A DNA stretch of 25,804 bases from JANXPZ01 sp033853925 (GTDB lineage: Bacteria; Eisenbacteria; RBG-16-71-46): contig JAWOLC010000080.1 of the NCBI GenBank assembly GCA_033853925.1, positions 1 through 25,804 on the forward strand. Direction: 5' to 3'. Below are positions 1 through 7,249 of this stretch, piece after piece. A model generated the notes under the pieces. That model did not search any database and had not been told where the DNA came from. It saw only the letters and a list, made by a program, of their open reading frames with translations. The position numbers and the translations under genes were made by a program. How positions within the stretch are numbered: the first letter of the stretch is position 1; the number at the start of each line of letters is the position of its first letter.

Positions 1-135
1 CTGAGGCGCGACCGCGGGGTCGCGGGGCCCGCGGTCGTGGCCGACGATGGCGCGACGCTGTGGGTGGCGCCGGGCTGGCGGGCGCGCGCGCATGCCAGCG
101 GGACCATCGTGCTGACCCGCGGAGCGGGGCGATGA
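1..135 (+). CDS. hyuA: Hydantoinase/oxoprolinase subunit A, C-terminal end (partial)
   Basis: The first frame is open from base 1 to a TGA at 133-135 and encodes 44 residues starting LRRDRGVAGPAVVADDGATL. The GPAVV...LWVAPGW...A.G.IVL pattern is the usual ending of the ATP-dependent hydantoinase A/5-oxoprolinase family (N-methylhydantoinase A, acetophenone carboxylase and relatives), whose C-terminus reads roughly 'GPAVIE...T...PPGW.....G.L.L'. The rest lies outside the window. Its stop overlaps the start of hyuB in an ATGA, as expected for a translationally coupled two-subunit enzyme. The family call rests on this short tail plus the neighbour; the substrate (hydantoin, 5-oxoproline or another) cannot be read from it. 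Confidence 0.75.
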   Translation: MRRDRGVAGPAVVADDGATLWVAPGWRARAHASGTIVLTRGAGR

Positions 136-1769
136 GGTCGCGCGGCCGGCGGGGATTCGACGGCGTCCAGCTCGCCCTCTACCAGGGGCTCTTCGCGGCC
201 TGCGCCGAGGAGATGGGGGCGGCCTTGATGCGCACGGCGCATTCGCCGAACATCAAGGAGCGGCGCGACCATTCGTGCGCCGTCTTCGATGCCCGCGGTG
301 CGCTCGTGGCCCAGGCGGCGCACATCCCGGTGCACCTCGGCAGCCTGCCGCGCGCGGTGGAGGCGGCGCTGGCGCTGGGGCCGTTCGCGCCGGGCGACAC
401 CGTGCTCCTCAACGATCCCTTCGCGGGCGGCACGCACCTGCCCGACGTGACGCTGGTGACGCCGGTCTTCCTCGGACGGCGAGCCCGCGGGCCGCGGAGC
501 GCGCCCGAGTTCTTCGTGGCCAGCCGCGCCCACCACGCCGACATCGGGGGCGGCGCACCCGGCTCGATGCCCCTGGCGCGCGAGATCTACGAGGAAGGCC
601 TGCGGCTGCCGCCCGTGTTCCTGCAGCGGGCCGGCGAGAACCGCGAAGACGTGCTGCGGCTGCTGCTCGCCAACGTGCGCACGCCCGAGGAGCGCCGCGC
701 GGATCTGGCCGCGCAGCTCGGCGCCCAGGCCACCGGCGTGCGGCGGCTCCACGAATACGCCCGAGGGCCCGGGGGTCGCGGCGGCCGCGGCCGGGAGGAG
801 CTGGTGCGCGCCGCGCACGCCCTCATGGACCACGCGGAGCGGTTGGTGCGGGCCGAGCTGAGCGCGCTTCCCCGCGGCCGCTGGCGCTTCGCGGACGCGC
901 TCGACGACGACGGGCTCGGCTCGGGCGCGGTGCGGATCGCCGTGGAGCTGACGCTCGCCCCGGGGCGGGTGCGCCTCGACTTCAGCGGCTCGAGCCCGCA
1001 GGTCCCCGGGCCGGTCAACGCGGTCGAGCCGGTGACGAGGGCCGCCTGCGCCTACGCGCTCCGCTGCGTGCTGGGCGGGGACTGGCCCGTGAACGCGGGC
1101 GCGTTCCGGCCGCTCGAGGTGATCGCCCCCGCGGGCTCGGTCGTGAACGCGCGTCCGCCCGCGGCGGTCTCGGCGGGCAACGTGGAGACGTCGCAGCGCA
1201 TCGTGGACGTGGTGCTGGGCGCCTTCTCGCGGGCGCTGCCGGGGCGGATCCCGGCGGCCAGCAGCGGCACCATGAACAACCTGCTCGTGGGCGGGCGGGA
1301 CCCGGCTCGTCCGGACGAGCCCTTCGCCTACTACGAGACGCTGGGCGGCGGACACGGGGCGGGCCCCGGGTGGCACGGGGCGAGCGCCATGCAGGTGCAC
1401 ATGACGAACACGCGGAACACGCCGATCGAGGCGCTGGAGCACGCCTATCCCCTGCGGGTGCTCGAGACGCGCATCCGGCACGGGAGCGGGGGGCACGGTC
1501 GGTTCCGAGGCGGCGACGGGATCGTGCGCAGCCTCGAGCTGCTCGTCGGGGCGCGGGTGACCATCGTGAGCGAGCGGCGGACCCGCGGTCCGTACGGTCT
1601 GGCGGGCGGCCGGCCGGGCCGGCGGGGAGAGAACCGCGTGCGGCCACGGGCCGGCGCGCGCGCGTCCCGGGTGCTGCCGGGCAAGATCCAGATTGACCTC
1701 GCGGCCGGGGCGGTGGTAACCGTGGCCTCGCCTGGCGGCGGCGGCTTCGGCAGGCCACGCCATCCCTAG
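132..1769 (+). CDS. hyuB: Hydantoinase/oxoprolinase subunit B (HyuB family)
   Basis: A 545-residue cytoplasmic protein of the hydantoinase B/oxoprolinase family, the partner of HyuA in ATP-dependent opening of hydantoin- or 5-oxoproline-type rings. Family signatures seen are LNDPFAGGTHLPD near residue 92, SRAHHADIGG near 130, SAGNVETSQR near 347, the stretch TRNTPIEALEHAYPLRV in the C-terminal third, and the closing SPGGGGFG. The length is typical for the family. I start it at the ATG at 132, not the earlier in-frame ATG at 60: that one lies inside hyuA, while 132 gives the usual ATGA coupling. Residues 214-222 are an RG-rich insert of low complexity. Members act on hydantoins, 5-oxoproline or acetophenone; the substrate here is unknown. 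No clear terminator follows. Confidence 0.88.
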   Translation: MRSRGRRGFDGVQLALYQGLFAACAEEMGAALMRTAHSPNIKERRDHSCAVFDARGALVAQAAHIPVHLGSLPRAVEAALALGPFAPGDTVLLNDPFAGGTHLPDVTLVTPVFLGRRARGPRSAPEFFVASRAHHADIGGGAPGSMPLAREIYEEGLRLPPVFLQRAGENREDVLRLLLANVRTPEERRADLAAQLGAQATGVRRLHEYARGPGGRGGRGREELVRAAHALMDHAERLVRAELSALPRGRWRFADALDDDGLGSGAVRIAVELTLAPGRVRLDFSGSSPQVPGPVNAVEPVTRAACAYALRCVLGGDWPVNAGAFRPLEVIAPAGSVVNARPPAAVSAGNVETSQRIVDVVLGAFSRALPGRIPAASSGTMNNLLVGGRDPARPDEPFAYYETLGGGHGAGPGWHGASAMQVHMTNTRNTPIEALEHAYPLRVLETRIRHGSGGHGRFRGGDGIVRSLELLVGARVTIVSERRTRGPYGLAGGRPGRRGENRVRPRAGARASRVLPGKIQIDLAAGAVVTVASPGGGGFGRPRHP

Positions 1770-1847
1770 GCTGGCCCGGCTGCCTCCCACCCCCGCGTCG
1801 ATTCCTGCTCGCCCGGCCCCGCTTCGTCCTCAGCCTCAGGAGGAAGC

Positions 1848-3065
1848 ATGCGACTCGTCGCTCGCGCCGTCCCCGTCCTCGCGCTGCTCGCCCTGTTCCT
1901 CGCCTCGGTCTTCCCGCCGCGGGCGCGCGGCCTGCCCCTCTACGCGGCACGCACGGGGTTCCAGTGCCAGACCTGCCACTTCGATCCCAACGGGGGCGGC
2001 CCGCGCAACGACTTCGGCTTCGCCTTCGCGAAGAACCGTCACTCCCTCACCCCCGACACGAGCGGCGCGTGGAAGGACCTGAACCTGACGAACCGGATCG
2101 GCGACAACATGCCGGTCTACCTCGGGGTGAATCAGCGCTTCGTGCTGCTCGCGAACACCAAGACCAAGTCCGATTCGCTCGAGCGGGCCGCCTTCTACAA
2201 CATGGAGAACGCGCTCTACGTCACCTTCCAGCCCCACTCCCGGCTCACGCTCCTGTACGATCGCGACGCCTTCGACGGCTCGGTACTGGCGCAGGACGCC
2301 TTCGGCCTGATCAGCGGCTTCCCCTGGGACGCCTACATCAAGGCGGGCCGCTTCCGCACGCCGTTCGGGCTCAGGGCCGACGACCACACGCTCGCCACCC
2401 GGAACGGCTTCCTCGACTTCGAGTCCCCACCCACGGGCCAGGTGCGCTTCCTGCCCTACGACCCGCGCTTCCCGGACATGGGCGTCGAGGTGGGGGCGGC
2501 GAAAGGGCCCTGGTTCGGCCGAGCCGCCTACACGAACGGGGCGGCGGACGTGTTCGGGTCGCAGCCGTTCGCGCAGAGCGTCACCGCCAAGCTGGGCTTC
2601 AACCACCCGTACTACCAGGGCGGAGTGTCGTTCTACGACGACTACGAGAAGAACGGCGTGGGTCCCTTCCGGCGGGCCACCCGCTGGGGGTACTACACGC
2701 TGACCCACTGGCGCCAGATCGCGCTGATCGGGGAGATCGCCGCCGGGACCGATCGCGACCGGATCGGCGAGAGCGGCAAGAACAACCTGCTCGCCGGCTA
2801 CATCGAGGCGGACTGGATGCTCAGCCACGTGTGGAACTTCCGCCTCCGCTACGACCGGCTCCAGACCAATCGCAGCTCGTTCACACTGGTCCGCGATGCC
2901 AACACCTGGGACCGCTACGCGGTGGAAGGGGAGATCCTCCCCGTGCCCTTCGCCGAGGTGAGGTGGGTCGCCCGGGTGATCGTCCCCAAGGCCGAGGCGG
3001 ACCTCAACGGCGTGCCGGTGAAGAACGAGAAGCAGGCCTACGTGCAGATGCACTTCTCGTATTGA
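1848..3065 (+). CDS. Predicted monoheme cytochrome-porin fusion (Cyc2-like)
   Basis: A 405-residue predicted exported protein. Residues 1-28 form a signal peptide (MRLVARAVPVLALLALFLAS, then a polar end). Directly after it comes one c-type heme site, C40-Q-T-C43-H44, in the context LPLYAARTGFQCQTCHFDP followed by a conserved-looking FGFAF. The remaining ~340 residues alternate polar and hydrophobic positions, rich in Tyr, Trp and Phe, and end in ...MHFSY with a C-terminal aromatic residue, as expected for an outer-membrane beta-barrel. This order (signal, 'Y..RTG..C..CH', then a barrel of 16 or so strands) is the plan of Cyc2, the fused cytochrome-porin that moves electrons across the outer membrane in iron oxidisers. 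Assignment to Cyc2 proper is inference; a porin with an unrelated heme cap is the alternative. A good ribosome site, AGGAGG, lies 4 bases before the ATG. The gene stands alone and ends in a strong hairpin. Confidence 0.68.
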   Translation: MRLVARAVPVLALLALFLASVFPPRARGLPLYAARTGFQCQTCHFDPNGGGPRNDFGFAFAKNRHSLTPDTSGAWKDLNLTNRIGDNMPVYLGVNQRFVLLANTKTKSDSLERAAFYNMENALYVTFQPHSRLTLLYDRDAFDGSVLAQDAFGLISGFPWDAYIKAGRFRTPFGLRADDHTLATRNGFLDFESPPTGQVRFLPYDPRFPDMGVEVGAAKGPWFGRAAYTNGAADVFGSQPFAQSVTAKLGFNHPYYQGGVSFYDDYEKNGVGPFRRATRWGYYTLTHWRQIALIGEIAAGTDRDRIGESGKNNLLAGYIEADWMLSHVWNFRLRYDRLQTNRSSFTLVRDANTWDRYAVEGEILPVPFAEVRWVARVIVPKAEADLNGVPVKNEKQAYVQMHFSY

Positions 3066-3077
3066 GGGGAAGACGAC

Positions 3078-3114
3078 GGAGAGCGGCCCCGCCTTCCGGG
3101 CGGGGCCGCTCTCC
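3078..3114 (+). terminator. 16-bp GC hairpin after the heme-porin gene
   Basis: A perfect 16-bp inverted repeat (3078-3093 with 3099-3114) around a 5-base loop lies 12 bases after the stop codon at 3063-3065. No U-tract follows on the plus strand. On the minus strand the bases after the stem are moderately pyrimidine-rich. It sits between two converging genes, so it may serve both directions. Confidence 0.65.
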
Positions 3115-3137
3115 GTGAGGGCCGCTCCGGGCCTCGC

Positions 3138-4619
3138 TCAGCCGGATCCGGACGCCTCCTTCCAGCACCGCGCGACCGTGCGCGAGACCACCCGGCGCGT
3201 GAGGGGCGTGGAGTCCGCCGCGGAGATCCTCAGCGCCGCCTCGGGCAGGCGCTCCAGGAAGGCGTCGTTCTGGAGCCCGACCAGGATCGTGGGGCGCGCC
3301 CGGCAGAGGGCGCGCAGCCGCGCGATCTCCGCGTCCGCCGGCGGCACGCGGCTGGCGACGGCCACGAAGCCGATCGTCGCCGGCGCGGGACCGGTCGGCG
3401 AGGGCGAGGCGGTCGCCAGGAGCTGGCGGAGGGGCACGCCCGCGTTGGCCAGGCAGCCGCGGAAGCCCGGGCCCTCGCGGCACTCGGGCTCCTCGATCTG
3501 CCACGGCCACCCCGTGGCCTCGCGAGGCAGGCCGCCACGCACCTCGAGACCGCGGCTCACGATGCGCTCCAGACGCTCGGCCCAGCCGGGCGGCGTCAGG
3601 GAGTCCAGGGGCCGCGCCAGCTCCACGCCGTCGGGCTCCGGCCAGCGCGTGGCGAAGGCCGCGAGCCGGGCGCGGGACTCGGCGAGCCGGGACGCCGCGA
3701 GCGCGCTCTCGTCCAGCGCCCCGGCCAGCTCCGTGCGCAGGCGCGGCGGGGACTCGTCGTGGTGGGCGAAGAGCAGGAGGTCGCAGCCCGCCTCCAGCGC
3801 GAGCCTGGCGGCCTCGAGGGCCGGGCGGTCGCCGGTGGCGCCCTTCATCTCGAGGGCGTCCGTCACGCACAGGCCGGTGAAGCCGAGGCCGCGGCGCAGC
3901 AACTCGCCGACGATCGCGGGCGAGAAGGTCGCGGGCCGCTCGGGGTCGAGGGCCGGGTAGCGCACGTGTGCGGTCATCACCGCGCCGGCGCCCGCGGCGA
4001 TCCCAGCGCGGAAGGGCTCGAGGTCGCGAGCCTCCAGCGTGGCCCGCTCCGCTTCACAGGTGGGCAGCGCCAGGTGCGAGTCCAGCGTGGTCGAGCCGTG
4101 GCCGGGGAAGTGCTTGAGGCAGCAGGCGAGGCCCGCCGCCTGGAAGCCGCGCACCGCCTCGCGCACCCCGCGGGCCGCGCTCACCGCGTCGGTGCCGTAG
4201 GCGCGCGGGCCGATCACCGGGTTGGCGGGCAGCGCGTTCACGTCGGCCACGGGCGCGAAGACCCAGTCCACTCCCAGCGCCCGCAGCCGCTCTCCCGTCA
4301 CCCGCGCCGCCCACTCGACGTCGCCGGGCTCGGCGCCCCGGGCCAGCAAGGCGGCGTTCGGCGGCACGTCGAGGAGCCCGCCGAGCTGGGAGACGAAGCC
4401 GCCTTCCTCGTCCACGGCGAGGAAGAGACGCTGCGGCCGCGCCAGGCCGCGCAGCCGCCCGGTGAGCGCCCGCAGCCTCTGGAGGTCCGAGAAGTCGCGG
4501 CGGAAGAGGATCACCCCCGCGGGCGGGAAGGCGGCGAAGTCCTGCTCCCACTCGGCGCTCAGCCCGCCGGGCGGAAGCCCGATCAGCATGCGCCCGGCGA
4601 TCTCGCGCCGCAGGTCCAT
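3138..4619 (-). CDS. nagZ: Beta-N-acetylhexosaminidase, glycoside hydrolase family 3
   Basis: A 493-residue enzyme predicted to release N-acetylglucosamine from muropeptides in peptidoglycan recycling. The GH3 barrel covers about residues 1-340. It contains VDEEGGF (69-75), the family motif KHFPGHG (169-175), the catalytic acid/base Asp-His pair D180-S-H182 and the nucleophile D254 in VTDALEMKG. These mark the NagZ branch rather than beta-glucosidases. The usual Arg after EEGG is Phe here. Residues 340-493 form a second domain like GH3_C, as in two-domain Firmicute-type enzymes. No signal peptide is seen, so it is probably cytoplasmic. The start ATG at 4617-4619 gives the conserved N-terminus; the open frame runs further upstream but without family resemblance. 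It lies 32 bases downstream of the membrane protein gene and may also have its own leaderless promoter. Confidence 0.9.
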   Translation of the reverse strand: MDLRREIAGRMLIGLPPGGLSAEWEQDFAAFPPAGVILFRRDFSDLQRLRALTGRLRGLARPQRLFLAVDEEGGFVSQLGGLLDVPPNAALLARGAEPGDVEWAARVTGERLRALGVDWVFAPVADVNALPANPVIGPRAYGTDAVSAARGVREAVRGFQAAGLACCLKHFPGHGSTTLDSHLALPTCEAERATLEARDLEPFRAGIAAGAGAVMTAHVRYPALDPERPATFSPAIVGELLRRGLGFTGLCVTDALEMKGATGDRPALEAARLALEAGCDLLLFAHHDESPPRLRTELAGALDESALAASRLAESRARLAAFATRWPEPDGVELARPLDSLTPPGWAERLERIVSRGLEVRGGLPREATGWPWQIEEPECREGPGFRGCLANAGVPLRQLLATASPSPTGPAPATIGFVAVASRVPPADAEIARLRALCRARPTILVGLQNDAFLERLPEAALRISAADSTPLTRRVVSRTVARCWKEASGSG

Positions 4620-4626
4620 GACCGGC

Positions 4627-4655
4627 AAGGTGGGGGAGCGCTGGCGGGTTGTCAA
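4627..4655 (-). promoter_or_regulatory. Possible leaderless promoter for the GH3 gene
   Basis: On the minus strand a perfect TTGACA (4650-4655) overlaps the stop codon of the upstream gene. A 17-base spacer leads to CACCTT (4627-4632), a poor -10. Only 7 bases separate it from the ATG, and no Shine-Dalgarno site is visible, so transcription would begin at or next to the start codon. Confidence 0.35.
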
Positions 4656-5926
4656 CCGCCGGCGCGGCCCGCCCGCGGCGCGAGCGTCATGGGCATGGGC
4701 ACGTGCGTGCGCTCGAGGTCGTCCAGCTCCTGCCAGAACTCGCGATCGAGCTGCTTCCACCGCGGGCTGGTGTGGACGATCTGCCAGGCGCCGAGCCAGG
4801 CGAAGGTGACGAGGAGCAGCGACCAGGCGAGGAGCGCGGCGAGCGCGGCTCCCCGCGCCAGCCGGGAGGGGAGGCGGTCGATGACGCAGGCGGCCAGCAG
4901 GCAGGCGCCGACCGCGGCCACCTGCAGGTAGCGGGCCTGGAGCGAGGACGTGACCCACTGCGCCATGAGCACGGCCGCCGGCAGCCAGAAGAGGAACATC
5001 CACACCACCGCGAAGCGCAGCCGCGCGTCTCGCGCCGCCGCGTACGCCAGCGGCGCCGCGAGGACGATGCCGGCCGCCAGCCGGTGCGCCGTCAGGAACT
5101 CGGCCAGCGGCACGGGAACCCGGAGGCCCAGCAGACGCAGCTCGAGCAGCGGACCGTGGTAGACGGGGAAAAGGGTGAAGGCGGGGAGCTCGATGAACTG
5201 CGCGGCCACGCGCCCGGCGGGGCCGGGCAGCAGCGCGAGCAGCGCCGCCGCGGCCAGGCCGCCCACCGCGAGACCGGCCGCCAGGCGCCGGCGGGGCGCG
5301 GGCGCAGCGGGGGCGACGCGCGGGGCGAACCAGGCCACGAGCGGGGCGAACAGGATGATCTCGTGCGAGGTGAGCGCCACGAGCCAGAGGAGCAGGGCGC
5401 GCCCGCGCCGGCGCTTCTCCCACTCCACGAACGCCCACAGGGTCAGGGTGAGCCCGAGGCTCATGGAGAGGTTGCTGATCCTCATCACCGCCCAGCCGTA
5501 GAAGCCGAAGCTGACCGCGTAGAGCAGGGCGGCCAGGAAGGCCACGCGCCGGGAGCCGGTCCAGGCCCGGGCCAGCCTCTCGAGGAGCAGGACGTTGGCG
5601 ACGTGCAGCAGCAGGTTCGCCAGCTCGTAGAGCTGGTGGCGCGGCCCGACCACGGCCATGCCCAGCTCGAGCAGCAGCTTGGGCAGCACCCGCCCGAGGA
5701 ACCCGCCGTACCAGGGGGAGAGCAGGAGGCGTGGCTCGAAGGCGGCGGCCCGGGCCCAGTAGAGGACGTTGAAGTCGTCGCCGATGAGCGGCAGCGAGAG
5801 GATGGGCGAGAAGAGCGCCGCGGCCACGAGGGCGAGCGCGAGCTGGCCGCGGCGCGAAGGCGGCGCGGAGCGCAGGGGAGCGAGGGACTCGACGACCTTG
5901 GCCAACGGGGCTCCTCCGGTTGACAT
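4652..5926 (-). CDS. Polytopic membrane protein, GT-C glycosyltransferase-like
   Basis: A 424-residue integral membrane protein with roughly ten hydrophobic segments. The first (about residues 28-48) is followed by LIGDDFNVLYWAR: an acidic pair (D50, D51) at the start of the first outer loop, as in GT-C enzymes that use polyprenyl-phosphate sugars. HQLYELANLLLHVANVLLLERL fits the 'H..N..LH..N..L' helix common in that superfamily. It could therefore add sugars to proteins or lipids on the outer face of the inner membrane, but sequence support is limited to topology and these motifs. The start is uncertain. ATG at 5926 follows a -10-like hexamer by 13 bases; an in-frame TTG at 5905 has GGAGGAG five bases before it. 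I use 5926. The GH3 gene follows 32 bases later. Confidence 0.7.
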   Translation of the reverse strand: MSTGGAPLAKVVESLAPLRSAPPSRRGQLALALVAAALFSPILSLPLIGDDFNVLYWARAAAFEPRLLLSPWYGGFLGRVLPKLLLELGMAVVGPRHQLYELANLLLHVANVLLLERLARAWTGSRRVAFLAALLYAVSFGFYGWAVMRISNLSMSLGLTLTLWAFVEWEKRRRGRALLLWLVALTSHEIILFAPLVAWFAPRVAPAAPAPRRRLAAGLAVGGLAAAALLALLPGPAGRVAAQFIELPAFTLFPVYHGPLLELRLLGLRVPVPLAEFLTAHRLAAGIVLAAPLAYAAARDARLRFAVVWMFLFWLPAAVLMAQWVTSSLQARYLQVAAVGACLLAACVIDRLPSRLARGAALAALLAWSLLLVTFAWLGAWQIVHTSPRWKQLDREFWQELDDLERTHVPMPMTLAPRAGRAGG

Positions 5927-5939
5927 CGTGGCAGCGTGC

Positions 5940-5969
5940 AGCATACCCCGCGGCGGGGCCGGCCCGGAA
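5940..5969 (-). promoter_or_regulatory. Possible promoter for the GT-C-like gene
   Basis: On the minus strand TTCCGG (5964-5969), an 18-base spacer and TATGCT (5940-5945) precede the ATG at 5926 by 13 bases. The -10 is good and the -35 weak. A start here would leave a 5' leader of about six bases. Confidence 0.35.
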
Positions 5970-6034
5970 ACGGCGAGCGCGCAGGTCCCGCGTCCCACCG
6001 CGCGAGCGGCCTCGCCCGCGCGGGCCCCAGCGGG

Positions 6035-6040
6035 TAGACT
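6035..6040 (+). promoter_or_regulatory. -10-like hexamer before the aminotransferase
   Basis: TAGACT lies 9 bases before the ATG at 6050. No recognisable -35 and no Shine-Dalgarno site are present. The placement fits a leaderless or nearly leaderless transcript. Confidence 0.3.
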
Positions 6041-6049
6041 CGGGCCCTC

Positions 6050-7222
6050 ATGCGCGAACTCGTCTCTGCCCGCAGCGCGGGCTTCACCGAGTCGGTGATC
6101 CGCGAGATGACCCGGCTGTGCAATCGCCACGGCGGCGTGAATCTCGCCCAGGGCTTCCCCGACTTCCCCGCCCCCGAGCCGGTCAAGCAGGAAGCGGTCC
6201 GGGCCGTGCTCGCCGATCTGAACCAGTACGCCATCACCTGGGGAGCCAAGCGGCTCCGCGATGCGCTGGTGGCGAAGACCCGCAGCGCGGCGGGCCTCGA
6301 CTACGATCCGGAGAGCGAGGTCACCGTCTGCTGCGGCTCGACCGAGTGCATGGCGAGCACGCTGCTCGCCCTGGTGAATCCGGGCGAAGAGGTGATCGTC
6401 TTCGAGCCCTTCTACGAGAACTACGGCCCCGACGCGATCCTGTGCGGCGCGGTGCCGCGCTTCGTGCGCCTGCGCGAGCCGGACTGGGCCTTCGATCCGG
6501 ACGAGCTCGAGGGGGCGTTCTCGAACCGGACCAAGGCCATCGTGATCAACACCCCGAACAACCCCACGGGCAAGGTGTTCAGCCGCGAGGAACTCTCGCG
6601 CGTGGCGGCTCTCTGCAGGAAGTGGGACGTCGTGGCGGTCACGGACGAGATCTACGAGCACATCCTGTACGACGGCGCCGAACACGTGCGCTTGGCGGCC
6701 CTCGAGGGGATGCGGGAGCGCACCGTGACCATCAGCGGGGCATCCAAGACCTACAGCGTGACGGGCTGGAGGGTGGGCTGGTGCCTGGCGGCGCCGCGGC
6801 TCACCTCGGCCATCCGCAAGGTTCACGACTTTCTGACCGTGGGGGCTCCCGCGCCGTTGCAGGAGGCCGCCGCGGCGGCGCTCGAGCTGCCGGAGGACTA
6901 CTACCGCCGGCTGGCGCGCGGCTATCAGGAACGGCGGGACTACTTGGTGCCGGCGCTCGAGGCGGCGGGGTTCCGGGCCTTCGCACCGCGAGGGGCCTAC
7001 TACGTGATGACGGACATCTCGGCCTTCGGCTACGCGGACGACGTGAGCTTCGCCCGGGCGCTCGTCGCCGACGGGGGCGTGGCCGCGGTGCCCGGCTCGA
7101 GCTTCTACGCGGACGCGCAGGCGGGCCGCCAGCGCCTGCGTTTCCATTTTGCGCGCCGACGCGAGACACTAGAGACGGCGGTCGGACGGCTCGCGCGTCT
7201 GCGCGTGCGCCCCCCGGCCTGA
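6050..7222 (+). CDS. PLP-dependent aminotransferase, class I/II
   Basis: A 390-residue fold-type I aminotransferase that moves an amino group between an amino acid and a 2-oxoacid in the cytoplasm. Visible hallmarks are NLAQGFPDFP (31-40), NTPNNPTG with the cofactor-contacting Asn at 170/171, D199 and Y202 in TDEIYEH, the Schiff-base lysine K233 in SGASKTYSVTGWRVGW, and the carboxylate-binding Arg near 364 in RLRFHFA. The GFPDFP start and overall length resemble the methionine/kynurenine aminotransferase group (YbdL, KAT), though aspartate-type subgroups share the same motifs. The substrate is therefore not assigned. The ATG has no Shine-Dalgarno site. The protease gene begins 27 bases after its stop and is probably co-transcribed. 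Confidence 0.9.
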   Translation: MRELVSARSAGFTESVIREMTRLCNRHGGVNLAQGFPDFPAPEPVKQEAVRAVLADLNQYAITWGAKRLRDALVAKTRSAAGLDYDPESEVTVCCGSTECMASTLLALVNPGEEVIVFEPFYENYGPDAILCGAVPRFVRLREPDWAFDPDELEGAFSNRTKAIVINTPNNPTGKVFSREELSRVAALCRKWDVVAVTDEIYEHILYDGAEHVRLAALEGMRERTVTISGASKTYSVTGWRVGWCLAAPRLTSAIRKVHDFLTVGAPAPLQEAAAAALELPEDYYRRLARGYQERRDYLVPALEAAGFRAFAPRGAYYVMTDISAFGYADDVSFARALVADGGVAAVPGSSFYADAQAGRQRLRFHFARRRETLETAVGRLARLRVRPPA

Positions 7223-7249
7223 GCGCGTCACAACTCCAAGGGATCCTCG

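Noticed and set aside
1015..1950. Long minus-strand frame opposite hyuB
   Set aside because: Arg/Pro/Ala-rich shadow translation of GC-rich coding DNA, with no family resemblance.
1836..3053. 405-residue minus-strand frame covering the heme-porin gene
   Set aside because: His/Val/Glu-rich antisense shadow of the same length as the real gene; no signal peptide or motif.
5920..5949. Plus-strand TTGACA at 5920-5925 as promoter of the aminotransferase
   Set aside because: It lies inside the divergent gene's first codons, the -10 (ATACCC or TACCCC) is poor and the leader would be about 95 bases; TAGACT at 6035 is better placed.
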